Shown here piece by piece: positions 8,377 to 17,938 of a DNA stretch of 64,000 bases. A program made the position numbers and the translations under genes. This DNA comes from Betaproteobacteria bacterium (GTDB taxonomy: Bacteria; Pseudomonadota; Gammaproteobacteria; Burkholderiales; SG8-39): positions 1 through 64,000 of the forward strand of contig SHXR01000003.1 of assembly GCA_009693235.1 (NCBI GenBank), read 5' to 3'. The stretch's first letter is position 1. Each line of letters starts with the position of its first letter. Below the pieces are notes generated by a model. That model saw only the letters and a list, made by a program, of their open reading frames with translations. It did no database searches and was not told the origin of the DNA.

Positions 8377-9522
8377 ATGGAGTGGAAGACCGACCATCAA
8401 AGAAGCCCGATCCGCGAGCGTACATCGCTCCTTAGCGTTGACGGGCGCCTCGTGCCAGTCGTCCTTTGGACGCCGATGAGTGCGATCGGTCGCGTGCCGC
8501 TTGTCCTCATCAGCCATGGCGGCTCCGGTCACAAGACGACGCCCCTGGTTACCGATCTTGCCTGGCCGTTGGTCGAGCGCCACGGATTCGCCGTTGCGGC
8601 CATCGATGGTCCGGTCCATGGCGAGCGCCGCGCCGATTGGGATCCTGCCAATCCACCGCAAGGTTCGGCGATTCGCGATCAGTTTTTCAACCTGTGGCGT
8701 ACCGGTACCAGCGTCGATGAGGTCGTCGAGGATTGGCGCGATGTGCTGGATGAGTTGATTGCAATGCCCGAGATCGATTCGACGGCGATCGGCTGGTATG
8801 GCCTCTCGATGGGCACCGCCTACGGTCTGCCCCTATGCGCCGCGGACGAGCGCATTCGCGTTGCCGTGCTGGGGCTATGGGGTGCCGACTACCCGGCGAG
8901 CGAGCGCTTGGTCGCCGATGCACCGAAGGTGCAGTGCGCCGTGCAATTTCATCAGAAGTGGTCGGATGAATTGTTTTCCAAACGAGGCCAGCTTGCCTTG
9001 TTCGATCGCATTGGTTCAACCGATAAGCGTCATCGTATCTATCTTGGCGAGCATGGCAATCCGGTCGGGGAACAGTTGGCCGATATCGAAGAGTTCCTGG
9101 TGAACCGGTTGAACGGATGCCGTCGCGGTGAGGACACGCCAGCGCTCTCACGACCCACGATAGTGACCCATGCCGATCGTCCTCTGGTCGATTTCAACGG
9201 CGGGGCGACCTATCGCGCCATCATCGGCGATGACACAGGCGAGGGCATTCCAGTGCGAACCGGCTATCAGTATTCGCCGCCCGGATATCAAGTGGAACCG
9301 CATTCGCATCCCTATCCGGAAATCCTCACCGTCATCGAAGGACGCGGCGAGGCATGGTTCGTGGGTGGTGATCATCCCGACAAGGTGGCGTTGGAACCTG
9401 GTGCAACCATCATCTTCCCGGCCGGACGCGTGCATTGCTTTCGCACGGTCGGTGAGGAAACGCTGGTGACCTTGGGCATTCACGCCTTCGGCAAACGCGT
9501 TGTGCAGTACGCGGGCAGTTGA
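8377..9522 (+). CDS. alpha/beta hydrolase-cupin fusion protein
   Basis: 381 residues, start supported by AAGGAG seven bases upstream. Residues 1-250 form an alpha/beta hydrolase with oxyanion motif LISHGGSGHK, nucleophile YGLSMG (Ser about 144) and a likely catalytic His in YLGEHGNP (about 226). Residues 280-375 form a cupin with PHSHPYPEILTVIEGRG (His 309, His 311, Glu 315) and a later His in GRVHCF, a complete metal-site pattern. The join is in frame without a break. It precedes an ABC importer operon; the cupin may sense or modify the same ligand. The substrate is unknown. Confidence 0.85.
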   Translation: MEWKTDHQRSPIRERTSLLSVDGRLVPVVLWTPMSAIGRVPLVLISHGGSGHKTTPLVTDLAWPLVERHGFAVAAIDGPVHGERRADWDPANPPQGSAIRDQFFNLWRTGTSVDEVVEDWRDVLDELIAMPEIDSTAIGWYGLSMGTAYGLPLCAADERIRVAVLGLWGADYPASERLVADAPKVQCAVQFHQKWSDELFSKRGQLALFDRIGSTDKRHRIYLGEHGNPVGEQLADIEEFLVNRLNGCRRGEDTPALSRPTIVTHADRPLVDFNGGATYRAIIGDDTGEGIPVRTGYQYSPPGYQVEPHSHPYPEILTVIEGRGEAWFVGGDHPDKVALEPGATIIFPAGRVHCFRTVGEETLVTLGIHAFGKRVVQYAGS

Positions 9523-9610
9523 TCGGCGCCGCCGAGCGGATCACCCCGCCCCTTCGATCCTGCGCGCGATCGGTAAGACTGCTATCCTTGATCAAAATGG
9601 AGGAGACCCT

Positions 9611-10840
9611 ATGAAACTGAAACGCTTAAGCATTCTCTTTGCGCTATGCGGCTGGCTCGGTGCGATGCCGTTGGCCGTCGCACAAAATCCGATCATCATC
9701 GGCGATATCAGTTCCATGAGCGGTCCACTGGCCCTTGCGGGGGTGCCCGGGCGCCAAGGCATGATCATGGCGGTGGAAGAGATCAATAAGGCGGGCGGTA
9801 TTTTGGGGCGTCCGATCGAGCTCCTGGTGCGCGATGACAAATCGCAACCGGAGGAGGCCAGCAAGCATTTCCGCGAACTTGCCGCGCAGGGCGCACAGAT
9901 CATCTTGGGATCGACCGGGAGCGGAACGTCGGCCGCGATGAGTTCGCTCGCTCGTGAGTTGAAAATCCCGTTCTTCACCATGGTGGGATATACGCGAATG
10001 CTCACCGAAGAGGCGGGTCATCGCTACTTCTTTCGCTTGATCACCAACGACCGCGTATTCGGCAACGGCATGGCCGAGACGCTCTCCAAACTGCCGCATA
10101 CCCGCTACTGCACCATCGGCAATGACTACGCTTATGGGCGCGACATCACCAAGGTGGTGATGACCCGGCTGAAGGAACTTAAGCCCGACGTCGAGGTGCT
10201 GTCGGGATGCGAATTCTGGGTGCCGCTTGGCACCACTGATTTCACCCCGAACATGACGGCAATTCTCTCCAGGCGTCCACAGGCGGTGCTATTCGGCGGG
10301 TTGGTCGCCGCGAGCGCTCCCGCGTTTGTGAAGCAAGGCAAGGTGTTCGGTCTGTTCAAGACGGCGATGGGCGTGCATCCGAGCATCGGGATGCCGATCA
10401 ACAACGCCGGCTTTACCAGCAAGGACGACATTCCCGATGGCATTTTCACCGGCACGGACTACCTCTACCCGCCGCTCGATACGCCGGCCAGCAAGGCCAT
10501 CTACGATTCGTACCGGAAGCGCTGGAATCAATTGCCCACCGAGCAATCGGTGCATGCCCATACCAACCTGCGGTTCATCGTCAAGGCCTTTCAGAAGGCG
10601 GGCAAGATCGATCGCGAGGCGATGATCGATGCCGCCAAGGGATTGAGCATCGATCATCCGATTCTTGGCGAAATCACCGTGCGCGAATTCGACCACCAGA
10701 GCAACGCAGGCTGGTGGATGGGCTTCCTCACCTGGGATGAAACGCATAAGCGCGCCGGCATGCGGGACGCCACGTTGCTGAAAGCCGAACCGTACTTGCC
10801 CAATAAAGCGGAGATCGAGCGGCTGCGTACGAAGAAATAG
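9611..10840 (+). CDS. LIV-type ABC transporter substrate-binding protein
   Basis: 409 residues. GGAGG precedes the ATG at 9611. A signal peptide (MKLKRLSILFALCGWLGAM) ends at VAQ. The mature protein starts NPIIIGDISSMSGPLALAG and contains EEINKAGGILGRPIELLVRD and LGSTGSGTSAAM, the hallmark of type-I periplasmic binding proteins of the branched-chain amino acid/amide/urea group. It delivers its ligand to the LivH/M/G/F-type genes that follow in the same operon. The ligand is not determined; many such systems take aromatic acids. Confidence 0.92.
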   Translation: MKLKRLSILFALCGWLGAMPLAVAQNPIIIGDISSMSGPLALAGVPGRQGMIMAVEEINKAGGILGRPIELLVRDDKSQPEEASKHFRELAAQGAQIILGSTGSGTSAAMSSLARELKIPFFTMVGYTRMLTEEAGHRYFFRLITNDRVFGNGMAETLSKLPHTRYCTIGNDYAYGRDITKVVMTRLKELKPDVEVLSGCEFWVPLGTTDFTPNMTAILSRRPQAVLFGGLVAASAPAFVKQGKVFGLFKTAMGVHPSIGMPINNAGFTSKDDIPDGIFTGTDYLYPPLDTPASKAIYDSYRKRWNQLPTEQSVHAHTNLRFIVKAFQKAGKIDREAMIDAAKGLSIDHPILGEITVREFDHQSNAGWWMGFLTWDETHKRAGMRDATLLKAEPYLPNKAEIERLRTKK

Positions 10841-10841
10841 C

Positions 10842-11714
10842 ATGCTGCTCGGACTGCAGATTATCAGCGGCCTAGTCTCGGCGGCGATCCTCTTTTTGCT
10901 GGCCTCAGGGCTGTCGTTGATCTTCGGCGTGTGCGGCGTGCTGCAGCTCGCCCACGGTGCGTTTTTCATGCTGGCGGCGTATCTCGCGTATTCCGGCACG
11001 TTGCTCCTTGCCGATACGGGCGCAGGATTCTGGCTGACCCTCGTCATCGTGCCGCTACTTATGGCCGGCATCGGGGCGCTGGCCGAGGTCGCGCTGTTCC
11101 GAAAGATCTATCACGTCGATCACTTGGTGCAGTTGCTGCCGACCATCGCGCTCACCTTCATCGTCGCCGACGTCATTCGCTTCGTCTGGGGTCTGGAGAG
11201 CAAGACCGTGCCGTTTCCGAGCGGGCTGCCGGGCGCGGTATCGATCTTCGATGTGACGTTCCCGAGCTATTACGCGGTCATCGTCATGGCGGGGGCTTTG
11301 ATCGCGCTCGGGCTGTGGCTGCTCGTCTATCGCACCCGTTGGGGAACATTGGTGCGGGCGATCGCCCAAGACCGCGATATGAGCGCCGCGCTAGGCATCA
11401 ACGAGACCGCCATTTACACCGGCGTGTTCGCCTTGGCCGCCTGGCTTGCCGGTATGGCGGGCGTGCTCTCGGCGCCGCTCTCCGGCGCCTCACTGGGCAG
11501 TGATCTCGATGCGATCATCGATGCCTTTGTCGTGGTGGTGGTGGGCGGGTTAGGGAGTATTCCCGGTGCGTTATTGGCCGCGGTACTGATCGGCATGGTG
11601 CGGTCCTTCGGCATTCTGGTCATTCCGCAGTTTGCGATGGCGTTCGTGTTCGGCCTGATGGCGCTCGTCTTGATCGTGTGGCCGACCGGACTGCTTGGGC
11701 GGAAGAGGATCTGA
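10842..11714 (+). CDS. LivH-type ABC permease
   Basis: 290 residues, integral membrane with about eight hydrophobic segments. Its start ATG follows the previous stop by one base. The N-terminal GLSLIFGVCGVLQLAHGAFF and the C-terminal VVVVGGLGSIPGALLAAVLIG are typical of the LivH family (inner-membrane permease). It pairs with the LivM-type permease at 11719 to form the transmembrane pore. Confidence 0.93.
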   Translation: MLLGLQIISGLVSAAILFLLASGLSLIFGVCGVLQLAHGAFFMLAAYLAYSGTLLLADTGAGFWLTLVIVPLLMAGIGALAEVALFRKIYHVDHLVQLLPTIALTFIVADVIRFVWGLESKTVPFPSGLPGAVSIFDVTFPSYYAVIVMAGALIALGLWLLVYRTRWGTLVRAIAQDRDMSAALGINETAIYTGVFALAAWLAGMAGVLSAPLSGASLGSDLDAIIDAFVVVVVGGLGSIPGALLAAVLIGMVRSFGILVIPQFAMAFVFGLMALVLIVWPTGLLGRKRI

Positions 11715-11718
11715 CTGG

Positions 11719-12636
11719 ATGTCTCCCTTGCGCCGCGCGCTGATGATCGGGCTGCTGGTCGTTCTTGCCCTGTTGCCGGTGGTGACCTCCGAGGTCGTGA
11801 TCGTCCAGGGCACCGACATCCTGATTTTTGCGCTGTTTGCGCTCAGTTTGAATCTACTGGTGGGCTATGCCGGCATGCTATCGCTTGGGCATGCCGCGTT
11901 CTTTGCGATCGGCGGCTATACCGCAGGCCTGCTCGTCAAGCATTTCGGCATCCCGATGTTGCCGGCACTGATGGCCGGGCCGGTCGTTGCCCTCATCGCC
12001 GCGGCGGTCATCGGTTATTTTTGTGTGCGCCTGACGTACGCCTACTTCATCATGCTGTCGCTGGCATTCGGTCAGCTCGTCTTTACCGTCATCTGGAAGT
12101 GGCAGAGCGTGACCGGCGGCGATGACGGGCTCACCGGCATCATGCCGCACCCCGCCCTGGCCGGGCCCACTGCGTACTACTACTTCGTGCTGGTCATCGT
12201 ATCGGTGGCTGCGTTCGCGCTGTACCGGATCGGCAACTCACCATTTGGCCGAGCGCTCCTGTCGATCAAGGACAACCCGCGCCGTGCGGCGTTCCTCGGC
12301 ATCCATGTGCGACGCGTGCAGTTGGTGGCGTTCATCGTGGCGGGCGCGTTCGCGGGCGTCGCAGGCGGCTTGCAGGCGTTCTATCACCGCGGTATGTTTC
12401 CCGGATCGGCCCATTGGATCTTGTCGGCGGACGGCTTCGTTGCGGTGTGCCTGGGCGGTGCCAGCTACTTCGCCGGTCCGATCGTGGGTGCGGCGGTGCT
12501 GAAGCTGGTGTCCTTGGTGCTACCGCGCTTGACGGAATACTGGATGTTCTTCCTCGGCATTGTCATTCTCGTCATTGCCATCGCGCGACCGGCCGGGTTG
12601 CTGAGTCTGATTCGCAGGCCTGCCGAACGCGCATGA
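11719..12636 (+). CDS. LivM-type ABC permease
   Basis: 305 residues, starting at the ATG four bases after the LivH stop; an upstream in-frame start would overlap LivH. It shows LLVGYAGMLSLGHAAFFAIGG near the N-terminus, the LivM signature, an FGRALLSIKDN loop (the cytoplasmic contact with the ATPases) and about eight to ten membrane segments. Second pore subunit of the importer. Confidence 0.93.
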   Translation: MSPLRRALMIGLLVVLALLPVVTSEVVIVQGTDILIFALFALSLNLLVGYAGMLSLGHAAFFAIGGYTAGLLVKHFGIPMLPALMAGPVVALIAAAVIGYFCVRLTYAYFIMLSLAFGQLVFTVIWKWQSVTGGDDGLTGIMPHPALAGPTAYYYFVLVIVSVAAFALYRIGNSPFGRALLSIKDNPRRAAFLGIHVRRVQLVAFIVAGAFAGVAGGLQAFYHRGMFPGSAHWILSADGFVAVCLGGASYFAGPIVGAAVLKLVSLVLPRLTEYWMFFLGIVILVIAIARPAGLLSLIRRPAERA

Positions 12637-13388
12637 GTCAAATGGTTCTCACTGTAGAAAAGCTGGCGCGTAGCTTCGGCGGCGTGCAGGCGGTAAAGGA
12701 CGTAAGCCTTAGCGTGTCGACCGGCCAACTGCGCGCGGTGATCGGGCCCAATGGTGCGGGGAAAAGCACGCTGTTCAATTTACTCACTGGGCTCATGCCG
12801 CCCAGCGCCGGTCGCATCGTGTTCCAGGGTAAGGATGTCACTGGGTTGCCCGCGCATACTTTATGCCGGCTCGGTCTTGGCCGTACCTTTCAGATCAACA
12901 GCATCTTCGTGAATGCAACCGTGCTGGAGAACGTGCAGCTTGCACTCCTCTCGCATCACCGCAAAATCTGGAACATGAGCGCCACCGCCGGCAAGCTGTA
13001 TGTCCGCGAAGCAGAGGAGTTGCTTGCGATGCTCGATCTGGTGGGCAAGGCGGGCAAACTCGGCTCGACGCTTTCCTATGGCGACAGGCGTCGCCTGGAG
13101 GTGGTCCTGGCGTTGGCGTGCGAGCCGCAGCTCCTCTTGCTCGATGAACCGACCGCCGGCATGTCGCTGCCCGATAAGCCGGGCATGGTGGCGTTGATCC
13201 GGAAAATTGCGCGAGAAAAAGGCGTCACCACGATACTCGTTGAACATGATATGGACATGGTGTTTGCGGTCGCCGATCAAATAACCGTGATGCATCAGGG
13301 CAGCGTCGTCGCCGAAGGGACACCGCAGGAAATCCGGGCGAATGCGCGCGTGCAGGAGATCTATCTCGGGGAGGAGCATCGTGCTTGA
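12633..13388 (+). CDS. LivG-type ABC ATP-binding protein
   Basis: 251 residues, starting at an ATGA overlap with the LivM stop. Walker A is GPNGAGKST (about 38-46), the signature region is LSYGDRRRLEVVLALA, Walker B is LLLLDEPTAGM and the switch His is in TILVEHDMDMVF. The signature LSYGD is the LivG variant of LSGGQ. One of two ATPases of this importer. Confidence 0.94.
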   Translation: MSQMVLTVEKLARSFGGVQAVKDVSLSVSTGQLRAVIGPNGAGKSTLFNLLTGLMPPSAGRIVFQGKDVTGLPAHTLCRLGLGRTFQINSIFVNATVLENVQLALLSHHRKIWNMSATAGKLYVREAEELLAMLDLVGKAGKLGSTLSYGDRRRLEVVLALACEPQLLLLDEPTAGMSLPDKPGMVALIRKIAREKGVTTILVEHDMDMVFAVADQITVMHQGSVVAEGTPQEIRANARVQEIYLGEEHRA

Positions 13389-14079
13389 GCTGCACGACGT
13401 CCACGCCGGGTATGGCGATGCGGCGGCGCTCTTTGGCATTTCGATGCAGATCAAGCCGGGCGAGGCGGTCGGCTTGCTTGGCCGCAATGGCGCGGGGAAA
13501 AGCACCACGCTGAAATCGATCATGGGGCTTGTCCCATCATCGAGTGGCCGCGTCATCTTTCTCGGTCAAGACCTGCATGGCATGCGCACCTTTCAACGCA
13601 GTCGCCTCGGCTTGGGCTATGTGCCGGAAGACCGGCGCATTTTCCCGGAGCTCACTGTGCTTGAGAATCTGGAGACGGCGGTCAAGCCGTCGACCGATAG
13701 CGCGGTATGGACCTTTGAGCGGGTATTCAAGTTGTTCCCGGCGCTCGCATCGATGCAAAAGCGCGCGGGTGGCTTGCTAAGCGGCGGCGAGCAGCAGATG
13801 TTGTCGATCGCGCGCACCTTGATGGGTAATCCGCGTCTGCTCCTCTTGGATGAGCCGTCGGAGGGGTTGGCGCCACTGGTGGTGGCGTTGCTGCGCCAAC
13901 AAATCGCGAAGCTAAAGGAGGAGGGGCTGACCTTGCTCCTTTGCGAGCAGAACCTTGGTTTCGCGATGGCCCTGTGCGATCGGGTCTATGTGATTGACAC
14001 TGGCCAAATCGGCTTTGCCGGCACGTTCGCCGAGCTCGATGCCAAACCTGAATTGAAACGGGCGCATCTTACCGTGTGA
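13381..14079 (+). CDS. LivF-type ABC ATP-binding protein
   Basis: 232 residues from a GTG that overlaps the LivG end by eight bases. It begins with the typical LivF opening LELHDVHAGYGDAAAL. Walker A is GRNGAGKST, then GYVPEDRRIFPELTVLENL, signature LLSGGEQQMLSIARTL, Walker B LLLLDEPSEGL and LLLCEQNLGFAM. Last ABC gene of the operon; the SDR follows 43 bases later. Confidence 0.94.
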   Translation: MLELHDVHAGYGDAAALFGISMQIKPGEAVGLLGRNGAGKSTTLKSIMGLVPSSSGRVIFLGQDLHGMRTFQRSRLGLGYVPEDRRIFPELTVLENLETAVKPSTDSAVWTFERVFKLFPALASMQKRAGGLLSGGEQQMLSIARTLMGNPRLLLLDEPSEGLAPLVVALLRQQIAKLKEEGLTLLLCEQNLGFAMALCDRVYVIDTGQIGFAGTFAELDAKPELKRAHLTV

Positions 14080-14122
14080 CCGCGCCCTCGCCCATTGCGG
14101 GGGAATTGAAGAAGGAGTCGTC

Positions 14123-14908
14123 ATGGACCTGGGAATTGGCGGCCGCAAGGCCATCGTATGTGCCTCATCGAAAGGGCTTGGGCGGGGCGTCGCTTTTGCG
14201 CTCGCCAGTGAAGGTGTGGAACTTGTTCTCAATGCACGCGGGCGCGACGCGCTGGAGGCGACCGCGGCAGACATTCGCCGCGCGACCGGTGCCAAGGTGA
14301 CCGCGGTGGCCACCGACATCACCACCGAAGCGGGGCGCCAGGCGGTGCTTGCGGCATGCCCCGACCCTGACATCCTCATCAACAACGCGGGCGGTCCGCC
14401 GCCGGGTGACTTTCGCGATGTGGACCGCGACGCGTGGATTCGCGCCTTGGATGCCAACATGCTGACGCCGATTTTTCTGGTGCGTGCCACGATCGACAAG
14501 ATGATCGAACGGCGGTTCGGACGCATCGTCAACATCACCTCGGCCAGCGTGAAGTCACCGGGATCGTCCCCCACTCTTGGCGTATCGGTCGGAGTACGGG
14601 CCGGGCTCACCGGATTCATGGGCGTTCTCGCGCGGCAAGTGGCCCATCACAATGTGACCATCAATGGCGCGCTGCCCGGCCGGATCGAAACCGATCGCCT
14701 GTTGTCGATCACCGAATTCGAATCTAAGAAAATGGGTCGGCCGATCGACGAGGTGCATGCCGCGCATCAGGCGATCATTCCCGCCAAACGTTACGGTACC
14801 GTCCTGGAATTCGCTGCGGCCACCGCCTTTCTTTGCAGCGCGCAGGCGAGCTACATTACGGCGCAGAACATCATGTTGGATGGCGGCACGTTTCCCGGTA
14901 TTGCGTGA
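14123..14908 (+). CDS. SDR family oxidoreductase lacking the YxxxK motif
   Basis: 261 residues; AAGGAG precedes the ATG. It has the cofactor loop ASSKGLGRGVA, ILINNAGGPPPGDF and the Ser region RIVNITSASVKSPG. Where YxxxK is expected it reads SVGVRAGLTGF: Tyr is Ser and Lys is Arg. A recognised subset of FabG-like proteins has this change, and their activity is unclear. It follows the LIV-type operon and precedes a Bug gene, so it probably acts on a transported compound. Confidence 0.88.
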   Translation: MDLGIGGRKAIVCASSKGLGRGVAFALASEGVELVLNARGRDALEATAADIRRATGAKVTAVATDITTEAGRQAVLAACPDPDILINNAGGPPPGDFRDVDRDAWIRALDANMLTPIFLVRATIDKMIERRFGRIVNITSASVKSPGSSPTLGVSVGVRAGLTGFMGVLARQVAHHNVTINGALPGRIETDRLLSITEFESKKMGRPIDEVHAAHQAIIPAKRYGTVLEFAAATAFLCSAQASYITAQNIMLDGGTFPGIA

Positions 14909-14945
14909 GTCAATGACTCCCGTTATCGCCTTGAAAGAGCGCATC

Positions 14946-15904
14946 ATGAAACAGGGATTGATCATCGGTGCAGCGGTTATCGCGACCCTCTTGGGTACAC
15001 CGGTGTTAGCGCAAGGCTGGCCGACCAAACCCATCCGCGTGATCGCCCCGTTCGGTTCGGGTGGTTCGGCCGACATTACCGGTCGCGTCTTTGCAGCGTA
15101 TCTTGAGTCGCAGATCAAGCAGTCGGCCGTCATTGAAAATCGGCCCGGCGCGAACGGCATCATCGGCACCGAAATCGTCAAGAATGCGCCGCCCGATGGT
15201 TACACGATTCAAATCGTGTCGAATTCAACCCATGGTGCCAACGCGAGCCTGTTCAAGAAACTGCCGTACGACTCGATCCGCGATTTCGAGCATGTGGGCC
15301 TATTCGGTACGTTCGGCTCGGTGGCGGTCGTGCCGCCTGATAGTCCGATCAAAACCCTCGCCGATCTCACGACGTTCGCAAAGGCCAATCCGGGCAAAAC
15401 GTTTTACGGCCATTTTAATTCCGCCTCGCATGTCGGTGGCGCACTGTTCGCCCTGCGGTCGGGGCGCCTTTGGAAGGTGTCCCCTATAAGGCGTTTGGCA
15501 ATGCGCTTGCCGATCTCTATGGCAAACAGATCAGCGTGATCTTTCTCGACTATGTGGCGAGCACGAGCCATATCGCAAGCGGCAAACTGATTCCACTTGG
15601 GGTCACTGCCCGTGATCGTCACAAAGTGTGGCCAAATGTGCCCGTCATTGCCGAGACCTATCCTGGTTTCGACCAGATCGTGTACTTGGGGTTGGCAACC
15701 CCCGCCGGCGTACCGGCCGACATCCTCAATATCTTGCACCGGCATGTCGTCGGGGCGGTAACGGACCCGGCCATTCGCAGCCGGCTCGAAGGACTTGGCA
15801 TTGTGATCAGCACGCCAAGCCGCGACGAGTACAACCGGTTTGTTCGCGATCAGCTCGATCGCTGGGCGGGTTACGTGCGCGATGCAAAAATACAGCCCGA
15901 GTAG
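14946..15904 (+). pseudogene. Bug family substrate-binding protein, frameshifted
   Basis: The signal peptide (MKQGLIIGAAVIATLLG) ends at LAQ; then WPTKPIRVIAPFGSGGSADI, IENRPGANGIIG and NAPPDGYTIQIV. At about 15455 the frame changes by one missing base (CTG-CGG instead of CTG-GCG-GTC). Adding it joins FAL to AVGAPLEGVPYKAFG and restores about 319 residues, ending at 15904. Ordinary Bug protein apart from this break, which is likely a sequence error. It follows the SDR at 14123 by 37 bases. Confidence 0.88.
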
Positions 15905-16052
15905 CGCCTAGCTGGAAATTCAGCAGGAACGCGGCGCGGGCATTGCGCGCCGCATGGCTGCACTGCAATGCTGGCCGGTGTATATGTAGTCTGGGCGATC
16001 CGCCTCGCCGCATCGAATGCTTGCGTTCACCTTTTTGATCCGGGAGTCATCA

Positions 16053-17213
16053 ATGTTGAGAGCAATACGGCTGTTGTCCCTTTTACTGGTTGCCGCGTTA
16101 GGACTGGCGCCCGCCCTCGCGATCGCACAGGCCAGCGCATCGATCAAGTTCGGATTTTCAGCGCCGCTCACCTCACCGATCGCATTCATCGCCGAGCGCG
16201 CCAAACTCGGTACCGAATTCGCAGCCGCTGAATTGAATGCCAAAGGTGGTGTTCTCGGGCGCAGGATCGAGGTCCTGTACGGCGATACGCGCCTCGATCC
16301 CAATGAAGCGATCAACCTCGCACGCCGCTATACCCTGCAAGACAAGGTGCATGCTTATTTCGGTGACTTCACCAGCAGTGGCACGCTTGCGATCATCGAC
16401 ATCTTGTCGCGCGCCAATGTGCCGCAGATCACCTACACCAATGCCATCAAGATCACGCGTTCTGGTTATAAACATGTCATCAACTTGAAGCCGAACTCCG
16501 ATCACCTCACCTCGGGCGCGCTCGATTACGCGGTGCGGGAAAAGAAATACCAGAAGCTCGCCGTGATGGCGCTCGACGATGAATACGGCAAAGGCAACGT
16601 CGATGCCATTGGTCGTTATTTGAAGAAATTCGGCGGCGCGCAGATCGTCGGCACGGAAACGTATCGCATCGACAACAAGGAGTTCCGGCCGCTGCTCACC
16701 AAATTGGCCGGCCTGAAGCCCGATGCGATCATTCTCACCGGTTCCATCGCCGACACCGCATTGCTGGTGAAGCAGTATGGCGAGCTCGGGCTGTCGATCC
16801 CACTGGTGGGCGGCGGCGGTCATTCAAGCAAGGCGTTTCGCAATATCGCGGGCAGCGCATCCGATGGGATGATCGTCGTGCCGGCGTTCTGGCCCGGGCA
16901 TTTCAAGAACAAAGAGGCCGGCGCATTTGAGAAGGGCTTTCACGCCAAGTACGCGGCATTGGATGGTGACGAGTGGTCCATGTTCGCCTATGACGCGGTA
17001 ATGTCGGTCGCCGCGGCGATGGAACGGGCAAAGAGCACCGAAGGCGCCAAGATCATCCCGGAACTATTCAAACAGGGGCAGGTAAGCGGCGCGGCGGGCA
17101 CCTACCGGATTACGCCGAACGGGGAGATCGATACGACTGTTTTCATCGCTAGCTGGGCGAAGAGCGGCGCTGTGGAGTTGATCCGCGAATGGGCGCCACC
17201 CAAGCTCGACTGA
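16053..17213 (+). CDS. LIV-type ABC transporter substrate-binding protein
   Basis: 386 residues. The start at 16053 opens a signal peptide (MLRAIRLLSLLLVAALGLAP) cut near AIAQA. The mature part reads SIKFGFSAPLTSPIAFIAER, NAKGGVLGRRIEVLYGDTRLD and YFGDFTSSGTLAIID, typical of type-I periplasmic binding proteins. It most likely serves the LivF/G/M/H-type genes at 17240-20523, which run toward it on the opposite strand, so binding protein and transporter are separately transcribed. Ligand unknown. Confidence 0.92.
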   Translation: MLRAIRLLSLLLVAALGLAPALAIAQASASIKFGFSAPLTSPIAFIAERAKLGTEFAAAELNAKGGVLGRRIEVLYGDTRLDPNEAINLARRYTLQDKVHAYFGDFTSSGTLAIIDILSRANVPQITYTNAIKITRSGYKHVINLKPNSDHLTSGALDYAVREKKYQKLAVMALDDEYGKGNVDAIGRYLKKFGGAQIVGTETYRIDNKEFRPLLTKLAGLKPDAIILTGSIADTALLVKQYGELGLSIPLVGGGGHSSKAFRNIAGSASDGMIVVPAFWPGHFKNKEAGAFEKGFHAKYAALDGDEWSMFAYDAVMSVAAAMERAKSTEGAKIIPELFKQGQVSGAAGTYRITPNGEIDTTVFIASWAKSGAVELIREWAPPKLD

Positions 17214-17216
17214 TCG

Positions 17217-17237
17217 CGCCGCCCGGCTCGGGCGGCG
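17217..17237. terminator. GC-rich hairpin between convergent genes
   Basis: A perfect 9-bp stem, CGCCGCCCG and CGGGCGGCG, with a 3-base loop fills the 26-bp gap between the stops of the binding protein and the LivF-type gene. No T-run follows on either side, so it would be an imperfect intrinsic terminator or a transcript-end stabiliser acting in both directions. Confidence 0.5.
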
Positions 17238-17239
17238 AG

Positions 17240-17938
17240 TCAACCGAGATAGGCCGCCATCACGCGCGCATCCGCACGAAGCGTCTTTGATGGGCCCTCC
17301 GCGACAATAGCGCCTTGCTCCAGCACATACGCGCGCGAGGCCAACGCCAGCGCGATATGGGCGTTTTGCTCGACCAGCAAGATCATCGTGCCTTGACGGC
17401 GCAGTTCGCTCAGCGTAAGGCAGATCGATTCGACGATCTTTGGCGCGAGGCCGGTCGAGGGCTCATCGAGAATCAAGAGCAGAGGATTCGACATGAGCGC
17501 CCGCGCGATCGCCAGCATCTGCTGCTGGCCCCCCGACAGCGCTCCACCCAGTTTGCCCTGCAGATCGTGGAGCGCCGGAAATGCGGCCAGCGCTGTTTCG
17601 AAACGCTCCGCGGCGATCGCTTGCGTCGCGCGGTAAGCACCCAGCCGCAGATTCTCCCGCACGGTGAGTGAGTGGAGCACCATGCGTCCTTGTGGAACGA
17701 GTGCAATGCCGCGGGTAACGACTTCGGCCGGGTCGCGGCCGATGAGCGATGTGCCATTGAAGGTCACCGTCCCTTGTGTCGGACGCAGCAGTCCCACGAT
17801 CGTATTGAGAACCGTGGTTTTACCCGCCCCATTGGGGCCGATTAATGCGACCATCTCTTCGCGTTGTACGGTGAGCGATACGCCATGCAGCACTGCCACC
17901 CGGCCATATCCGGCACGCAAGTCTTCACACTGGAGCAT
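17240..17938 (-). CDS. LivF-type ABC ATP-binding protein
   Basis: 232 residues, starting at MLQCEDLRAGYGRVAVLHG, the LivF opening. It contains GPNGAGKTT (Walker A), GIALVPQGRMVLHSLTVREN, LSGGQQQMLAIARALM and LLLILDEPSTGL. It overlaps the end of the LivG-type gene by 14 bases, so translation is probably coupled. Last gene of the minus-strand H-M-G-F operon. Confidence 0.94.
   Translation of the reverse strand: MLQCEDLRAGYGRVAVLHGVSLTVQREEMVALIGPNGAGKTTVLNTIVGLLRPTQGTVTFNGTSLIGRDPAEVVTRGIALVPQGRMVLHSLTVRENLRLGAYRATQAIAAERFETALAAFPALHDLQGKLGGALSGGQQQMLAIARALMSNPLLLILDEPSTGLAPKIVESICLTLSELRRQGTMILLVEQNAHIALALASRAYVLEQGAIVAEGPSKTLRADARVMAAYLG

Noticed and set aside
10289-11071. 260-residue minus-strand frame
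   Set aside because: Antisense of the LIV-type binding protein and permease genes.
12861-13556. 231-residue minus-strand frame
   Set aside because: Antisense to the LivG- and LivF-type genes; no motifs.
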